A stretch of 64,000 nucleotides of DNA from Roseinatronobacter sp052379845 (GCA_052379845.1 JBQTCF010000011.1); one strand, 5' to 3'; positions 35,223-44,331 are shown, numbered from the stretch's first letter. Notes: generated by a model from the letters alone, not told the origin. Numbers and translations: made by a program.

Positions 35223-35493
35223 CCACAGGCACGCTTGCCCCTGACACGGGCGTATCAGATGACGGGTCGCGCAACCCAAGAAGCACTTCTGGCGGAAGTT
35301 CCAGCGCACGCGCCAGCTTGAACACGGTTGAGATTCGCGGGCTTCCGGTGCGCCGTTCTTCGATATCCTTGACGGCGCGGCTATTCAAACCCGCCTTGCG
35401 CGACAAAGAAGCAGCGGAAAAGCCGCGCAGCTTCATGTAATGTAAAAGATTCTTACGAAAAACTTCAGATTCGCTTTCCAATTCGGTCATCAA
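35137..35493 (-). CDS. XRE-family helix-turn-helix regulator
   Basis: 118 residues. An HTH_3 domain at about 12-75: LLHYMKLRGFSAASLSRKAGLNSRAVKDIEERRTGSPRISTVFKLARALELPPEVLLG (quoted in parts: SAASLSRKAGL is helix 2 and NSRAVKDIEE the recognition helix). The C-terminal 40 residues end with a short helix, SEREYLLDSIRNLIQ, which may mediate dimerisation. Its 183-bp upstream region is A+T-rich, with repeated ACATGT/GCATGT elements (near 35513 and 35590) that could be its own operator. Target unknown; the receiver gene downstream on the same strand is the nearest candidate. Confidence 0.85.
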   Translation of the reverse strand: MMTELESESEVFRKNLLHYMKLRGFSAASLSRKAGLNSRAVKDIEERRTGSPRISTVFKLARALELPPEVLLGLRDPSSDTPVSGASVPVVNGFLSSLSQSEREYLLDSIRNLIQSGR

Positions 35494-35638
35494 ATACTCG
35501 TCTTCACAAATGCATGTATCTGTATGTTCTATACCCAGTCGTCGATTAAGAATGAATCGAAATTAGGCAGGACGCACACAAACATCAAGACATGTGTAAA
35601 AATGCAATATGATCTTAGACTAAAGTCGTAGACATGCG

Positions 35639-35666
35639 CCCCCCCCCCGACGACAGGAGGGGGGGG
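35639..35666 (-). terminator. GC-run hairpin after rpoD
   Basis: A run of ten C, a 10-base loop and a run of eight G just beyond the rpoD stop can form an 8-bp G-C stem. There is no T tract on the rpoD side, so it may be a stalling or Rho-assisted site rather than a classical terminator. The homopolymer runs are also likely sequencing trouble spots. Confidence 0.55.
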
Positions 35667-35676
35667 CCAGTGCCGT

Positions 35677-37671
35677 CTACTGGTCCAGAAAACTGCGCAG
35701 CTTGCGCGAGCGCGAGGGGTGTTTGAGCTTGCGCAGCGCCTTCGCTTCGATCTGGCGGATACGTTCGCGCGTGACGCTGAACTGCTGGCCGACTTCTTCC
35801 AGCGTGTGGTCGGTATTCATGCCAATCCCGAACCGCATGCGCAAAACCCGTTCTTCACGCGGGGTCAGCGATGACAGAACGCGCGTGGTGGTTTCGCGCA
35901 AATTGTCCTGAATGGCCGAATCCAGCGGCAGAAGCGCGTTCTTGTCCTCTATGAAATCGCCAAGCTGGCTGTCTTCTTCATCCCCGATGGGGGTTTCCAG
36001 CGAAATCGGCTCTTTGGCGATTTTCATCACCTTGCGCACCTTGTCCAGTGGCATTTGCAGCTTTTCGGCCAGTTCTTCAGACGTGGGTTCACGCCCGATT
36101 TCATGCAGCATCTGGCGGCCAGTGCGCACCAGTTTGTTGATGGTTTCGATCATATGCACCGGAATGCGGATGGTGCGCGCCTGATCCGCGATGGACCGCG
36201 TGATGGCCTGCCGGATCCACCATGTGGCATAGGTGCTGAACTTATAGCCGCGACGGTATTCAAACTTGTCCACGGCCTTCATCAGGCCAATATTGCCTTC
36301 CTGAATAAGATCAAGGAATTGCAGACCGCGATTGGTGTATTTCTTGGCAATCGAAATCACCAGACGCAAGTTCGCCTCGACCATTTCTTTCTTGGCCTGA
36401 CGGGCTTCCTTTTCACCTTTTTGCACCTGACCGACGATGCGGCGGTATTCCTGAATGTCGACGCCCACATACTGGCCGACCTGCGCCATGTCGTTGCGCA
36501 ATTCGTCCACTTTGTCGCGCGACCGCTCCATCAGGGCTTGCCAGCCGCGGCCGCCCTTTTCAATCATGCGGTCGCACCATGTGGGGTCCAGTTCCGCGCC
36601 GCGATATTCGTCAATGAATTCGCGCCGGTTGATGCGGGCCTGATCGGCCAGTTTCACCATGGCGCTGTCAATCGACATGATGCGCCGGTTGATGCCATAC
36701 AGCTGGTCAACAAGCGCTTCGATCCGGTTGTTGTGCAGGTGAAGCGAGTTCACCATTTCCACAATCTCGGCGCGCAGTTTCTGGTATTTTTCTTCCTGCA
36801 CGTCAGAAAACCGCCCTTCTTCCAGAAGGGTGGCGTTCATGCGCTGGTCCTGCATTTCCGACAGCAATTCGAAATCCTGCGCGATCCGGTCCAGCGTTTC
36901 CAGGACTCGCGGTTTCAGCGCGCTTTCCATGGCCGCAAGCGACACGTTGGACTGTTCGTCGTCATCTTCATCGTCATCATTGGACGAAATCGGGTTTCCG
37001 TCCGCGTCCAGTTCCGGCTCGTTGCTGCGTTCGCGCTTGGGGGCGGCGGCGCTGGCGTCAGGCATGCCTTCGGCCACGGGAATACCTTCTTCTTCGTCAA
37101 GCGCATTGCCGAAGGTGGTTTCAAGGTCGATCACATCGCGCAACAGCACATCTTCGTTCAGAAGCTCGTCGCGCCAGATGGTAATGGCCTGAAATGTCAG
37201 CGGGCTTTCGCACAAGCCCAGAATCATCGTGTTGCGGCCTGCCTCTATGCGCTTGGCAATTGCAATTTCGCCCTCGCGCGACAGCAGTTCGACAGACCCC
37301 ATCTCGCGCAGATACATGCGCACAGGGTCATCTGTGCGGTCCAGCGTTTCGCTGCCTGACCCTGACGACACCGCCACTTCGCGCGACCCGCCGGTTTCCA
37401 CCAACTCACCGCCCTTGGTTTCCGGTTCGTCGCCTTCTTCGTCATCCTCGACAACATTGATACCCATTTCCGACAGCATCGACATAACATCTTCGATCTG
37501 TTCAGACGCGACCTGTTCGGGCGGCAGTGATTTGTTCAGCTGCTCATATGTGATGTAGCCACGTTCCTTGGCCTGCGCGATCATACGTTTGATCGAGGCC
37601 TGGCTGACAATCTGCCCGCCTTCGCTATCCTGATCATCGGGTCTGGTGTCGTCGGTATCTTTGGCGGCCAT
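35677..37671 (-). CDS. rpoD: Primary RNA polymerase sigma factor RpoD (sigma-70)
   Basis: 664 residues. Region 1.1 at the N-terminus (IKRMIAQAKERGYITYEQLNKSLP), an acidic linker, region 1.2 with DPVRMYLREMGSVELLSREGEIAIAKRIE, the long non-conserved insert, region 2 (YTNRGLQFLDLIQEGNIGLMKAVDKFEYRRGYKFSTYATWWIRQA, in parts), region 3 and region 4 with EEVGQQFSVTRERIRQIEAKALRKLKHPSR. ATG 37671 begins MAAKDTDDTRPDDQ; the frame extends to 37758 without family similarity. Lies downstream of dnaG, the standard dnaG-rpoD order. Confidence 0.96.
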   Translation of the reverse strand: MAAKDTDDTRPDDQDSEGGQIVSQASIKRMIAQAKERGYITYEQLNKSLPPEQVASEQIEDVMSMLSEMGINVVEDDEEGDEPETKGGELVETGGSREVAVSSGSGSETLDRTDDPVRMYLREMGSVELLSREGEIAIAKRIEAGRNTMILGLCESPLTFQAITIWRDELLNEDVLLRDVIDLETTFGNALDEEEGIPVAEGMPDASAAAPKRERSNEPELDADGNPISSNDDDEDDDEQSNVSLAAMESALKPRVLETLDRIAQDFELLSEMQDQRMNATLLEEGRFSDVQEEKYQKLRAEIVEMVNSLHLHNNRIEALVDQLYGINRRIMSIDSAMVKLADQARINRREFIDEYRGAELDPTWCDRMIEKGGRGWQALMERSRDKVDELRNDMAQVGQYVGVDIQEYRRIVGQVQKGEKEARQAKKEMVEANLRLVISIAKKYTNRGLQFLDLIQEGNIGLMKAVDKFEYRRGYKFSTYATWWIRQAITRSIADQARTIRIPVHMIETINKLVRTGRQMLHEIGREPTSEELAEKLQMPLDKVRKVMKIAKEPISLETPIGDEEDSQLGDFIEDKNALLPLDSAIQDNLRETTTRVLSSLTPREERVLRMRFGIGMNTDHTLEEVGQQFSVTRERIRQIEAKALRKLKHPSRSRKLRSFLDQ

Positions 37672-37836
37672 GAAAGCTCCCGAAAAACTAAGGCGAGGCA
37701 TGCTAAACTGCGAATCGATTCGACGAATCACACATTGCCTGCGCGGACTGTTCTTCATGTAGGGAAAAGAAACCCGATTTTCCAGTTCCCAACCGCATTT
37801 TGACCGGCCAAACCGTGCGCATCTGCAACGATTCGG

Positions 37837-39735
37837 TCACTTTTTCTGTTTAATCCAGACTTGTGATTCGATGAACTGGCTCAACTGCCCGGAAAGTGCG
37901 GCGCGATCCTCGCCCAGATCGGCGGAATCCGACAGGCTTGATCGTTCCGAACGGTTGCGCAATTCCGCCGCCTGTTTCAGGCGCCATGTCAGCCCCTCAT
38001 CGGGCAGATGGGCCAGATCCTCGACTGCGTCGCGCAATTCGGCATCAGCGCCGCGACGCGACAACAGCTTGGCGAATTCCTCGCGCAGGCACAGGCGCGC
38101 AAGGTCAATGTCATCATTGCGCACGGGCGGCGCAATGCGCACATGGCCCAATTCCATCAGCGCGGACACGTTTTCGGGGTCAGGGGCCGGATTTCCCGAC
38201 AGCAAGGCGCTGCGCAACCCGTTATTGCGCGCATCGCGCATATCCGCGCGTTCCAGATCGGCCTCGAATTCGCGCACAAGGCTGCGGTGGCGCAACAAGA
38301 TGGCCAGAATGATCTCCTCGCGCATTTTTTCTGCAATTGCAGTGCCTTCGCCACTGGCCAGAAGCGTGTTGCGCGTGGCGGCCAGCGCGGTTGCGGGGGG
38401 CGGTTGCCATTTGCCGCCTGCCCGCCATGGGCCGCGTTTGGGCTGGCCTGCTGCGCGGAAAATCCCCGCGCGCAGGGTTTTCAGTTCCTCGGCATAATGG
38501 GCGCGCAGGTTTTGATCGGCAATTTTGCCCAGCGCGGTGCGCAGGCGTTTGTCCAATGCCGCGCGGCGTTCGGGGCTGTCGAACACCTGCGCTTCGGTTT
38601 CGCGCTGCCACAGCAACCGCACCAGCGGCACCGCGCCGTCAATCAATTTGCGCATGGCCCCCGCGCCGCCGCTGCGCAACACATCATCAGGGTCCATTTT
38701 TTCGGGCAGCAGGCAGAACCGCAGCGATTGTTCGGCACTTAACAACGGCAAAGCAAGGTCCATCAGCCGGTAGCCCGCCTGCAACCCCGCCCTGTCCCCG
38801 TCAAGGGCAATGACGGGTTCGGGGGCAAGGCGCCAGATCATGCGCAACTGGTCTTCGGTTATGGCCGTGCCAAGCGGGGCCACAGCCGCATCGAACCCCG
38901 CCTGCACAAGGGCAATGACATCCATATATCCTTCGGCCACGATCAGCGGGTGGTCCTTGCCCACCGCCGCACGCGCAGGGCCTGCATTATACAGCGACCG
39001 CCCCTTGTCAAACAGCAGGGTTTCAGGGGAATTGAGGTATTTGGCGCGGGCCTCAGGGTCCATGGACCGCCCGCCAAACGCTATGCACCGCCCGCGCATG
39101 TCCCGAATGGGAAAGATGATACGCCCGCGGAACCGGTCATAGGGCGCGCCGCCACCCTCAGGGCGCGCGGCCAGTCCGGCATCGATAATCTTGTCAGGGG
39201 CCACGCCCGCCCCCGTCAGATGCGCCCACACCCCCTGTCGCGCGTCGGGGGCGAACCCAATCTCGAACCGGTCCAGCGCCTGCGCATTCAGGCCACGGCC
39301 GGCCAGATAATCGCGCGCGCTTGCGGCGGCATTGGTGTTCAGTTGCAGCCGGAAATAGCGCACGGCCTGTTCCGTCACCTGCGCCAGCTCTGACAGCCTG
39401 TCGGCCTTTTGGGCGGCTTTCGGGTCGCGGGCGGGCAGTGTCATTCCCGCTTCGCGCGCCAACACCTCGACCGCTTCCATGAATTCCATGTTTTCGGTTT
39501 CACACAGGAATTTCAGCGTGTCCCCTTTGGCATGGCAGCCAAAGCAGTAGTAAAACCCCTTGCGGTCATCCACATGAAAAGACGCGGATTTTTCCTGATG
39601 AAATGGACAGGGTGCCCAAAAATCACCCTTGGCCTGATTGGATTTGCGCATGTCCCATGTCACTTTGCGCCCGACCACCGAGGAGATCGAGACACGATTG
39701 CGCAGTTCATCAAGAAAACCGGGGGGCAGACTCAT
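37837..39735 (-). CDS. dnaG: DNA primase
   Basis: 632 residues. Synthesises RNA primers at the fork. N-terminal CHC2 zinc finger (CPFHQEKSASFHV...YYCFGCHAKGD), the RNA polymerase core with GRIIFPIRDMRGRCIAFGGR, the TOPRIM domain VAEGYMDVIALVQAGFDAAVAPLGTA (in parts) and VIALDGDRAG with its metal-binding Asp residues, and a C-terminal DnaB-interaction region. Co-directional with rpoD. Divergent from the exported msrB across 117 bp. Confidence 0.96.
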   Translation of the reverse strand: MSLPPGFLDELRNRVSISSVVGRKVTWDMRKSNQAKGDFWAPCPFHQEKSASFHVDDRKGFYYCFGCHAKGDTLKFLCETENMEFMEAVEVLAREAGMTLPARDPKAAQKADRLSELAQVTEQAVRYFRLQLNTNAAASARDYLAGRGLNAQALDRFEIGFAPDARQGVWAHLTGAGVAPDKIIDAGLAARPEGGGAPYDRFRGRIIFPIRDMRGRCIAFGGRSMDPEARAKYLNSPETLLFDKGRSLYNAGPARAAVGKDHPLIVAEGYMDVIALVQAGFDAAVAPLGTAITEDQLRMIWRLAPEPVIALDGDRAGLQAGYRLMDLALPLLSAEQSLRFCLLPEKMDPDDVLRSGGAGAMRKLIDGAVPLVRLLWQRETEAQVFDSPERRAALDKRLRTALGKIADQNLRAHYAEELKTLRAGIFRAAGQPKRGPWRAGGKWQPPPATALAATRNTLLASGEGTAIAEKMREEIILAILLRHRSLVREFEADLERADMRDARNNGLRSALLSGNPAPDPENVSALMELGHVRIAPPVRNDDIDLARLCLREEFAKLLSRRGADAELRDAVEDLAHLPDEGLTWRLKQAAELRNRSERSSLSDSADLGEDRAALSGQLSQFIESQVWIKQKK

Positions 39736-39852
39736 GACGGGTATAATGGCAGATCACGCAGCTTTGTTGAAGGGATGATACGCCTTTGCGCTATGTGTTG
39801 AAACCGAAACAGGTGTTGCGACGTATATTGCACAAACCACAGGAGGATGGCC

Positions 39853-40377
39853 ATGTTCGGCAGACGCGGATTCATGATTGCAACAGCAGCGGCCCTTTCG
39901 GGGCGGGCGCTTGGCGCACAAGAGCAGCGCTTCGCGCTGACCCTGACCCCTGAGGAGTGGCGCGCGCGCCTGACACCGGCACAATATGCCGTGCTGCGCG
40001 ACCACGCCACCGAAGAAGCATTCAGCAACAGGTTGCTGGGCGAACGGTCCCCCTTGCTGAATGAGAAACGCGCGGGCACCTATAATTGCGCGGGCTGCGG
40101 GCAGGCGCTGTATCGGTCGGAAACGAAATATGACAGCCGCACCGGCTGGCCCAGTTTCTGGGATGTGATGGACGGCGCGACCGGCACACAGGTTGACCGA
40201 TCCTTGTTTTTCATGGTCCGCACCGAGGAACATTGCAGCAATTGCGGCGGGCATCTGGGCCATATTTTTGACGATGGGCCCGCACCCACAGGGCGGCGGC
40301 ATTGTATCAACGGGCTGGCCATGACATTTACCCCCGATGAAACAGGTGTTGTTGAAGGACTTCCCGTAAGTGCTTAA
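39853..40377 (+). CDS. msrB: Tat-exported MsrB, zinc-binding form
   Basis: 174 residues. A twin-arginine-like signal (MFGRRGFMIATAAALSGRALG) precedes a complete SelR domain: the two zinc knuckles YNCAGCG and EHCSNCGG, the TGWPSF block, GHLGHIFDDG, and the catalytic Cys in RRHCINGLAM. It should repair Met-R-sulfoxides in the periplasm. ATG 39853 is chosen because AGGAGG abuts an earlier ATG (39847), leaving no spacing there, but lies 6 bases before this one. Its last 8 bp overlap the terB-like gene. Confidence 0.9.
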   Translation: MFGRRGFMIATAAALSGRALGAQEQRFALTLTPEEWRARLTPAQYAVLRDHATEEAFSNRLLGERSPLLNEKRAGTYNCAGCGQALYRSETKYDSRTGWPSFWDVMDGATGTQVDRSLFFMVRTEEHCSNCGGHLGHIFDDGPAPTGRRHCINGLAMTFTPDETGVVEGLPVSA

Positions 40378-40858
40378 TATCGTTAAAAACCTTTTGCAAT
40401 CATTGACCGCCGGGGCGGACCGGCCCGCGCCCAGCATCCCTGATGGCAAACACGCCCTTGCCGCGCTTCTGGTGCGCGCAGCCCGCGCAAGCGAGGTGTA
40501 TGACGACCGCCAGATCGCGCAAATCGATGCAATTCTGGCGCGCCGTTTCACCATGTCCCTGCAAGAGGCCGATGCGCTGCGCCTGCGCGGCGCAGCGCTT
40601 GAAGCGCGCGCAGGCGACACTGTGCATCTGACACGCCCCATCAAGGACCTTGTTGCGCTGGAGGACCGCCCTGCCCTGTTGGAGGATTTGTGGCGCGTCA
40701 TTCTGGCCGACGGGGGCCGCCATGACAACGAAGACGGGCTGATGCGTCTTGTGTCAAACCTGCTGGGGCTGGCCGACAGGCAATCCGCCTTCGCGCGCCA
40801 ATATGTCATGACGCGCGAAAACGCCCTGCAGCCAGATCACAGCCCCTTGGCGCGGTAA
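40370..40858 (+). CDS. TerB-like protein
   Basis: 162 residues, GTG start with GAAGGA upstream. All-helical, with paired acidic residues (YDDRQIAQIDAIL and LADGGRHDNEDGLMRLVSNLLGL) at the two places where TerB-fold proteins bind metal. TerB was named for tellurite resistance, but stand-alone members near housekeeping genes have no fixed role. Translationally coupled to msrB (8-bp overlap); its 3' end overlaps the convergent glutamate dehydrogenase gene by 22 bp. Confidence 0.8.
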   Translation: MLNIVKNLLQSLTAGADRPAPSIPDGKHALAALLVRAARASEVYDDRQIAQIDAILARRFTMSLQEADALRLRGAALEARAGDTVHLTRPIKDLVALEDRPALLEDLWRVILADGGRHDNEDGLMRLVSNLLGLADRQSAFARQYVMTRENALQPDHSPLAR

Positions 40859-42273
40859 CTGGCCGCAACCCGTTCGATGGCCACAATAAAGGCGGCGGTG
40901 CGCAAATCCTTGACGTCGGGGCGTTCATGCCAGACCTTGGAAATGGACTGATAGGCCGTGCGCATCGTATCATCCAGCCCCGACCGGACCAGTTGCAATT
41001 CATCGGCACCTTGCAGGTAGCGGCGCTTGAAATCAGGGGCCAGTTCCCAGCCCAGTTGCCGGTCCGCAGACAGGCGTTCCAGTTCCTGCACCAGCAACAG
41101 CGCATGCGCTTCTTCGTTGCGCCGCTGCATGCGGCCAAAGCGGATATGGCTTAGGTTCTTGACCCATTCGAAATAGGACACAGTCACCCCGCCAGCATTG
41201 GCGTAAAGATCGGGGATGATGACAATTTCCTTTTCGCGCAGAATCTCGTCCGCGCCTGCCGTGATCGGGCCATTGGCCGCTTCGATGATCAGCGGCGCGC
41301 GAATGCGCGCGGCGTTATTGATGTTGATCACCCCTTCCAGCGCCGCCGGAATCAGGATGTCGCAATCCGCTTCCAGCACGCTGGCACCATCGGCAACGAA
41401 CTCCGCGCCCTCGAACCCTTTGACGCCGCCGTTGCGGGCAATCCAGTCGCGCACCGCGTCAGGGTCCAGCCCCGACGGGTTCACAATGGCGCCGTCACGT
41501 TCGATAATGCCCACGATCAGCGCATCATCTTCGTCGCGCAGGAATTTTGCCGCGTGATACCCCACATTCCCCAAGCCCTGCACAATGATACGCTTGCCCG
41601 ACAGGCCCGCACTTAGCCCTGTGACCTTCACATCATCAGGGTGGCGGAAGAATTCGCGCAGCGCATATTGCACGCCCCGCCCCGTCGCCTCTACCCGGCC
41701 CTTGATGCCGCCTGCATTCAACGGCTTGCCGGTCACGCAGGCGCGCGCATTGATGTCAGTTGTGTTCATGCGCGCATATTGATCGGCAATCCACGCCATT
41801 TCACGTTCGCCCGTGCCCATATCGGGGGCGGGCACGTTCTGGGCGGGGTGGATCAGGTCGCGCTTGGCCAGTTCATAGGCAAAGCGGCGGGTGATCTGTT
41901 CCAGTTCATGTTCTTCATATTTGCGCGGGTCAATGCACAAGCCCCCCTTGGCCCCGCCAAAGGGCGTTTCGACCAGCGCACATTTATAGGTCATCAGCGC
42001 GGCCAGGGCCTCAACCTCGTTCTGGTGGACTTCGGGCGCGTAGCGGATGCCGCCCTTGACGGGTTCCATATGTTCGGAATGCACGGCGCGGTAGCCCACA
42101 AAAGTTTCGATCTTGCCGCGCAACCGCACACCGAAACGCACTGTATAGGTGGAATTGCAAATCTGGATTTTCTCGGCCAGTCCGGGGGGCAGGTCCAGAT
42201 GCGCCACTGCGCGGCGGAACATCAAATCCACATTTTCACGAAAGCCCGGTTCCTTGACGTCCAGCATGGTCAT
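40837..42273 (-). CDS. gdhA: Glutamate dehydrogenase (Glu/Leu/Phe/Val family)
   Basis: 478 residues. Interconverts glutamate and 2-oxoglutarate plus ammonium. The catalytic Lys lies in ETPFGGAKGGL, the substrate region in KGGIRYAPEVHQNEVEALAALMTYK (in parts), and the nucleotide fold in VQGLGNVGYHAAKFL. Long N- and C-terminal helices are as usual for this hexameric group. Cofactor choice is not clear from sequence. Preceded on the same strand by a TetR gene, 131 bp away. Confidence 0.9.
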   Translation of the reverse strand: MTMLDVKEPGFRENVDLMFRRAVAHLDLPPGLAEKIQICNSTYTVRFGVRLRGKIETFVGYRAVHSEHMEPVKGGIRYAPEVHQNEVEALAALMTYKCALVETPFGGAKGGLCIDPRKYEEHELEQITRRFAYELAKRDLIHPAQNVPAPDMGTGEREMAWIADQYARMNTTDINARACVTGKPLNAGGIKGRVEATGRGVQYALREFFRHPDDVKVTGLSAGLSGKRIIVQGLGNVGYHAAKFLRDEDDALIVGIIERDGAIVNPSGLDPDAVRDWIARNGGVKGFEGAEFVADGASVLEADCDILIPAALEGVININNAARIRAPLIIEAANGPITAGADEILREKEIVIIPDLYANAGGVTVSYFEWVKNLSHIRFGRMQRRNEEAHALLLVQELERLSADRQLGWELAPDFKRRYLQGADELQLVRSGLDDTMRTAYQSISKVWHERPDVKDLRTAAFIVAIERVAASYRAKGL

Positions 42274-42404
42274 GCTCTCCTTAGCATCTGCGCAGGCCGC
42301 GCTGCGCCGGTTTTCAGCAACGATAACACGTTAAAATGATTAAGAAACACGAAACGCCCCAAACTTGCGCAAAAAACAGGCAATTTTGAATCACGATACC
42401 GCGT

Positions 42405-42992
42405 TCAGGCGCCCACGGATTTGCGCACCATATCCCAATAGATATCTTCCACCCGCGACAGGCTTAGCCTGCCCCCTTCACGATACCATGTATTCACCCC
42501 TGTCAACATGGCGATCACCGCATAGGTGGCCAGCTTGATATCGGGCAAACGAAACACCCCGGCGCCATGGCCGCGTTGCAGCACATCTTGCAGCCGCGCC
42601 TCATAGTTGCGGCGCATCGCTTCGATCCGCGTGAAATTCTCGCCCTCCAGATTGCGCAATTCCATATAGGCAATGAACACCGCGTCACTGCGGGCAGAAT
42701 GAAACCGGATATGGAACCGCGTGAACTGTTCCAGCGCGGCCAGCGGGTCGGGGCAGTCGGGCAATGCCGCATGGCTTTGCAGCAAATCCGCCATATGGTC
42801 ATGCATCATATCATACAGCAGGCTTTGCTTGTCAGGCGTATACATATACAGCGCGCCCGCCTGCACCCCCACTTCGGCCGCGATCTGGCGCATGGACACG
42901 GCCGCATAGCCGTGGCGGGCAAACAGGCGTTGCGCGGCCGCGCGAATGCGCGGGCCGGTCACTTCTGCCGAGGAATTCTTCTTGCGGGCCAT
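42405..42992 (-). CDS. TetR family transcriptional regulator
   Basis: 195 residues. The HTH is RIRAAAQRLFARHGYAAVSMRQIAAEVGVQAGALYMYTPDKQSLLYDMM (in parts: GYAAVSMRQIAAEVGV then GALYMYTPDKQSLL). The C-terminal helical domain has RFHSARSDAVFIAYMELRNL and matches TetR members with the TetR_C_33-type core. ATG 42992 (MARKKNSSAEVTG) is chosen; the long open frame upstream is not protein-like. Divergent from a small lipoprotein gene. Ligand unknown; fatty-acid or aromatic degradation regulators are similar. Confidence 0.87.
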   Translation of the reverse strand: MARKKNSSAEVTGPRIRAAAQRLFARHGYAAVSMRQIAAEVGVQAGALYMYTPDKQSLLYDMMHDHMADLLQSHAALPDCPDPLAALEQFTRFHIRFHSARSDAVFIAYMELRNLEGENFTRIEAMRRNYEARLQDVLQRGHGAGVFRLPDIKLATYAVIAMLTGVNTWYREGGRLSLSRVEDIYWDMVRKSVGA

Positions 42993-43127
42993 GCGCTGGT
43001 TTTGGCCCCAAACCCCGCCAAAGTGCAAGCGCAACTGTCGCCCCGCAGGCGCGTCTGTCACATCGGGGCCTTGCACCGGGCCGGGAAACGACGCATTCTG
43101 TGACGGGCAGTGTATGGGCGGCAATTT

Positions 43128-43442
43128 ATGGCGACGTATCGGTTTGAACGCAAAGTCAGGGGCAGTTTCGCGCTGGTGCTGGTGCTGGGTGTGGCGGGCT
43201 GCGCCACAGGGCCGGATATGCCCGCGCGCCCCCCGCAAGCCGGCGGTCCCGCGCCTGCGCTGTTGCCTATAACCGAGGTTCTGCGCCAGACAGAAGACGG
43301 GCCAAATGCCACGCTTCTGACCGCCACAGCCCCCGACGACCGCGCAAATGCCCTGCGCGCCCGCGCCGCACGGCTGCGCGGCCCCGTGATTGCAGGACCG
43401 CAAGGCGAAAGCATGCGCGCAGCAGGTGCCGCGCTGCGCTAG
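43128..43442 (+). CDS. Small lipoprotein, unknown
   Basis: 104 residues. Signal MATYRFERKVRGSFALVLVLGVAGC with lipobox VAGC. The mature part is Pro/Ala/Arg-rich, with RAARLRGPVIAGPQGESMR near its end, a pattern shared by short uncharacterised Rhodobacterales lipoproteins. A GTG at 43110 would add six residues. Divergent from the TetR gene across 135 bp. Confidence 0.7.
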   Translation: MATYRFERKVRGSFALVLVLGVAGCATGPDMPARPPQAGGPAPALLPITEVLRQTEDGPNATLLTATAPDDRANALRARAARLRGPVIAGPQGESMRAAGAALR

Positions 43443-43443
43443 G

Positions 43444-43490
43444 GCATGTCGCGCACAACTGGGACCCGGTTTTTGCACCAAAAGACATGC
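43444..43490 (+). repeat. Diverged hairpin repeat with GCATGTC/GACATGC ends
   Basis: 47 bp just after the lipoprotein stop. The ends GCATGTC and GACATGC pair perfectly; between them, read on the minus strand, is TGCAAAAACCGGGTCCCAGTTGTGC, a relative of the core in the 30262-30368 units. The stem sequence differs from those units yet stays complementary. May end the lipoprotein transcript. Confidence 0.75.
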
Positions 43491-43542
43491 GACACCATAA
43501 GGTTAGAGTGGGTCGCGTGAATGCGAATGAACGCGGCACGCG

Positions 43543-44331
43543 CTAGCCCACATGCGTCATCTGCGCGTCCACAATCTGGCGCTGCTCGGGGGTCAGGGCG
43601 TCAATATGCACAACAGCCGTATGAATGGCGAAAACCACCGCGCGGCTTTCGGGCAGGCGCGACAAAACCTGCCGTTCGGACCGGATATACACCCCGTCCC
43701 TGCGCTTGTCCTTGGGGGCGAATTCGCGGCGCGGCTGGTACAATGCGGGGTTTTCATAGCGCAGCAGATTGGCCCGCCACAGCGGCTGTTCGGGGCGTAT
43801 CATGTCAAACATGCGCTGCACCCTTGCGCCCATCTGCGCATCATAGCTGTCCACCGGCGCATGAATGCGCCCCAACGCGCGCCCCAGCTTGTCGGCCAGT
43901 GTCCAACTGGAGGGGAAGCACAGCACCGCGCCGGTCAGCACATGTTCATCCCCATCGCGCGGTTTTTGCAGGATGCAGAAATCCGCCTGCAGCAAATGTC
44001 CCAATGACCATAGCGGGCGCGCGGGGTCGGGCACAAAGCGCAGCCCGTCCGGGCGCTGGAAACCGCCCCCTTTCGCGCTGAACCCATATTGCGGCAAATG
44101 CGCCAGAACAAGGTCGAGAAGTTCGCGCGCCGCATCGCTTGCGCAGGGCAGACATGCCAGCACGTCACCTTCCTGCGTGGCCAGAAGGCGTGCGCGTTCG
44201 GCCATTTGCGCGCCATAGGCGTCATCGACAAACAACCACTCATCTGGCGCAAGCGGCATAACACCGGGCAATTTGCGCGCCGCTGGCTGCATCCATGGGG
44301 CATAGGGCAGGTGTGATTGCAAAATCGCCAT
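43543..44331 (-). CDS. DUF3445 family protein, haem-dependent oxidative N-demethylase-like
   Basis: 262 residues. Contains the DUF3445 blocks LLQADFCILQKPRD, AVLCFPSSWTLADKLGRALGRIHAPV and WRANLLRYENPALYQPR, then VYIRSERQVLSRLPESRAVVFAIHTAVV. Members of this family include a haem-dependent dimethylamine monooxygenase-type subunit that oxidatively removes N-methyl groups. No signal peptide. The substrate here is not known. Stands alone between lipoprotein and ABC operon. Confidence 0.82.
   Translation of the reverse strand: MAILQSHLPYAPWMQPAARKLPGVMPLAPDEWLFVDDAYGAQMAERARLLATQEGDVLACLPCASDAARELLDLVLAHLPQYGFSAKGGGFQRPDGLRFVPDPARPLWSLGHLLQADFCILQKPRDGDEHVLTGAVLCFPSSWTLADKLGRALGRIHAPVDSYDAQMGARVQRMFDMIRPEQPLWRANLLRYENPALYQPRREFAPKDKRRDGVYIRSERQVLSRLPESRAVVFAIHTAVVHIDALTPEQRQIVDAQMTHVG

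Noticed and set aside
36055..37359. 434-codon plus-strand open frame opposite rpoD
   Set aside because: Antisense shadow of rpoD; composition is Phe/His/Val/Gln-rich as expected from the complement of acidic and basic codons.
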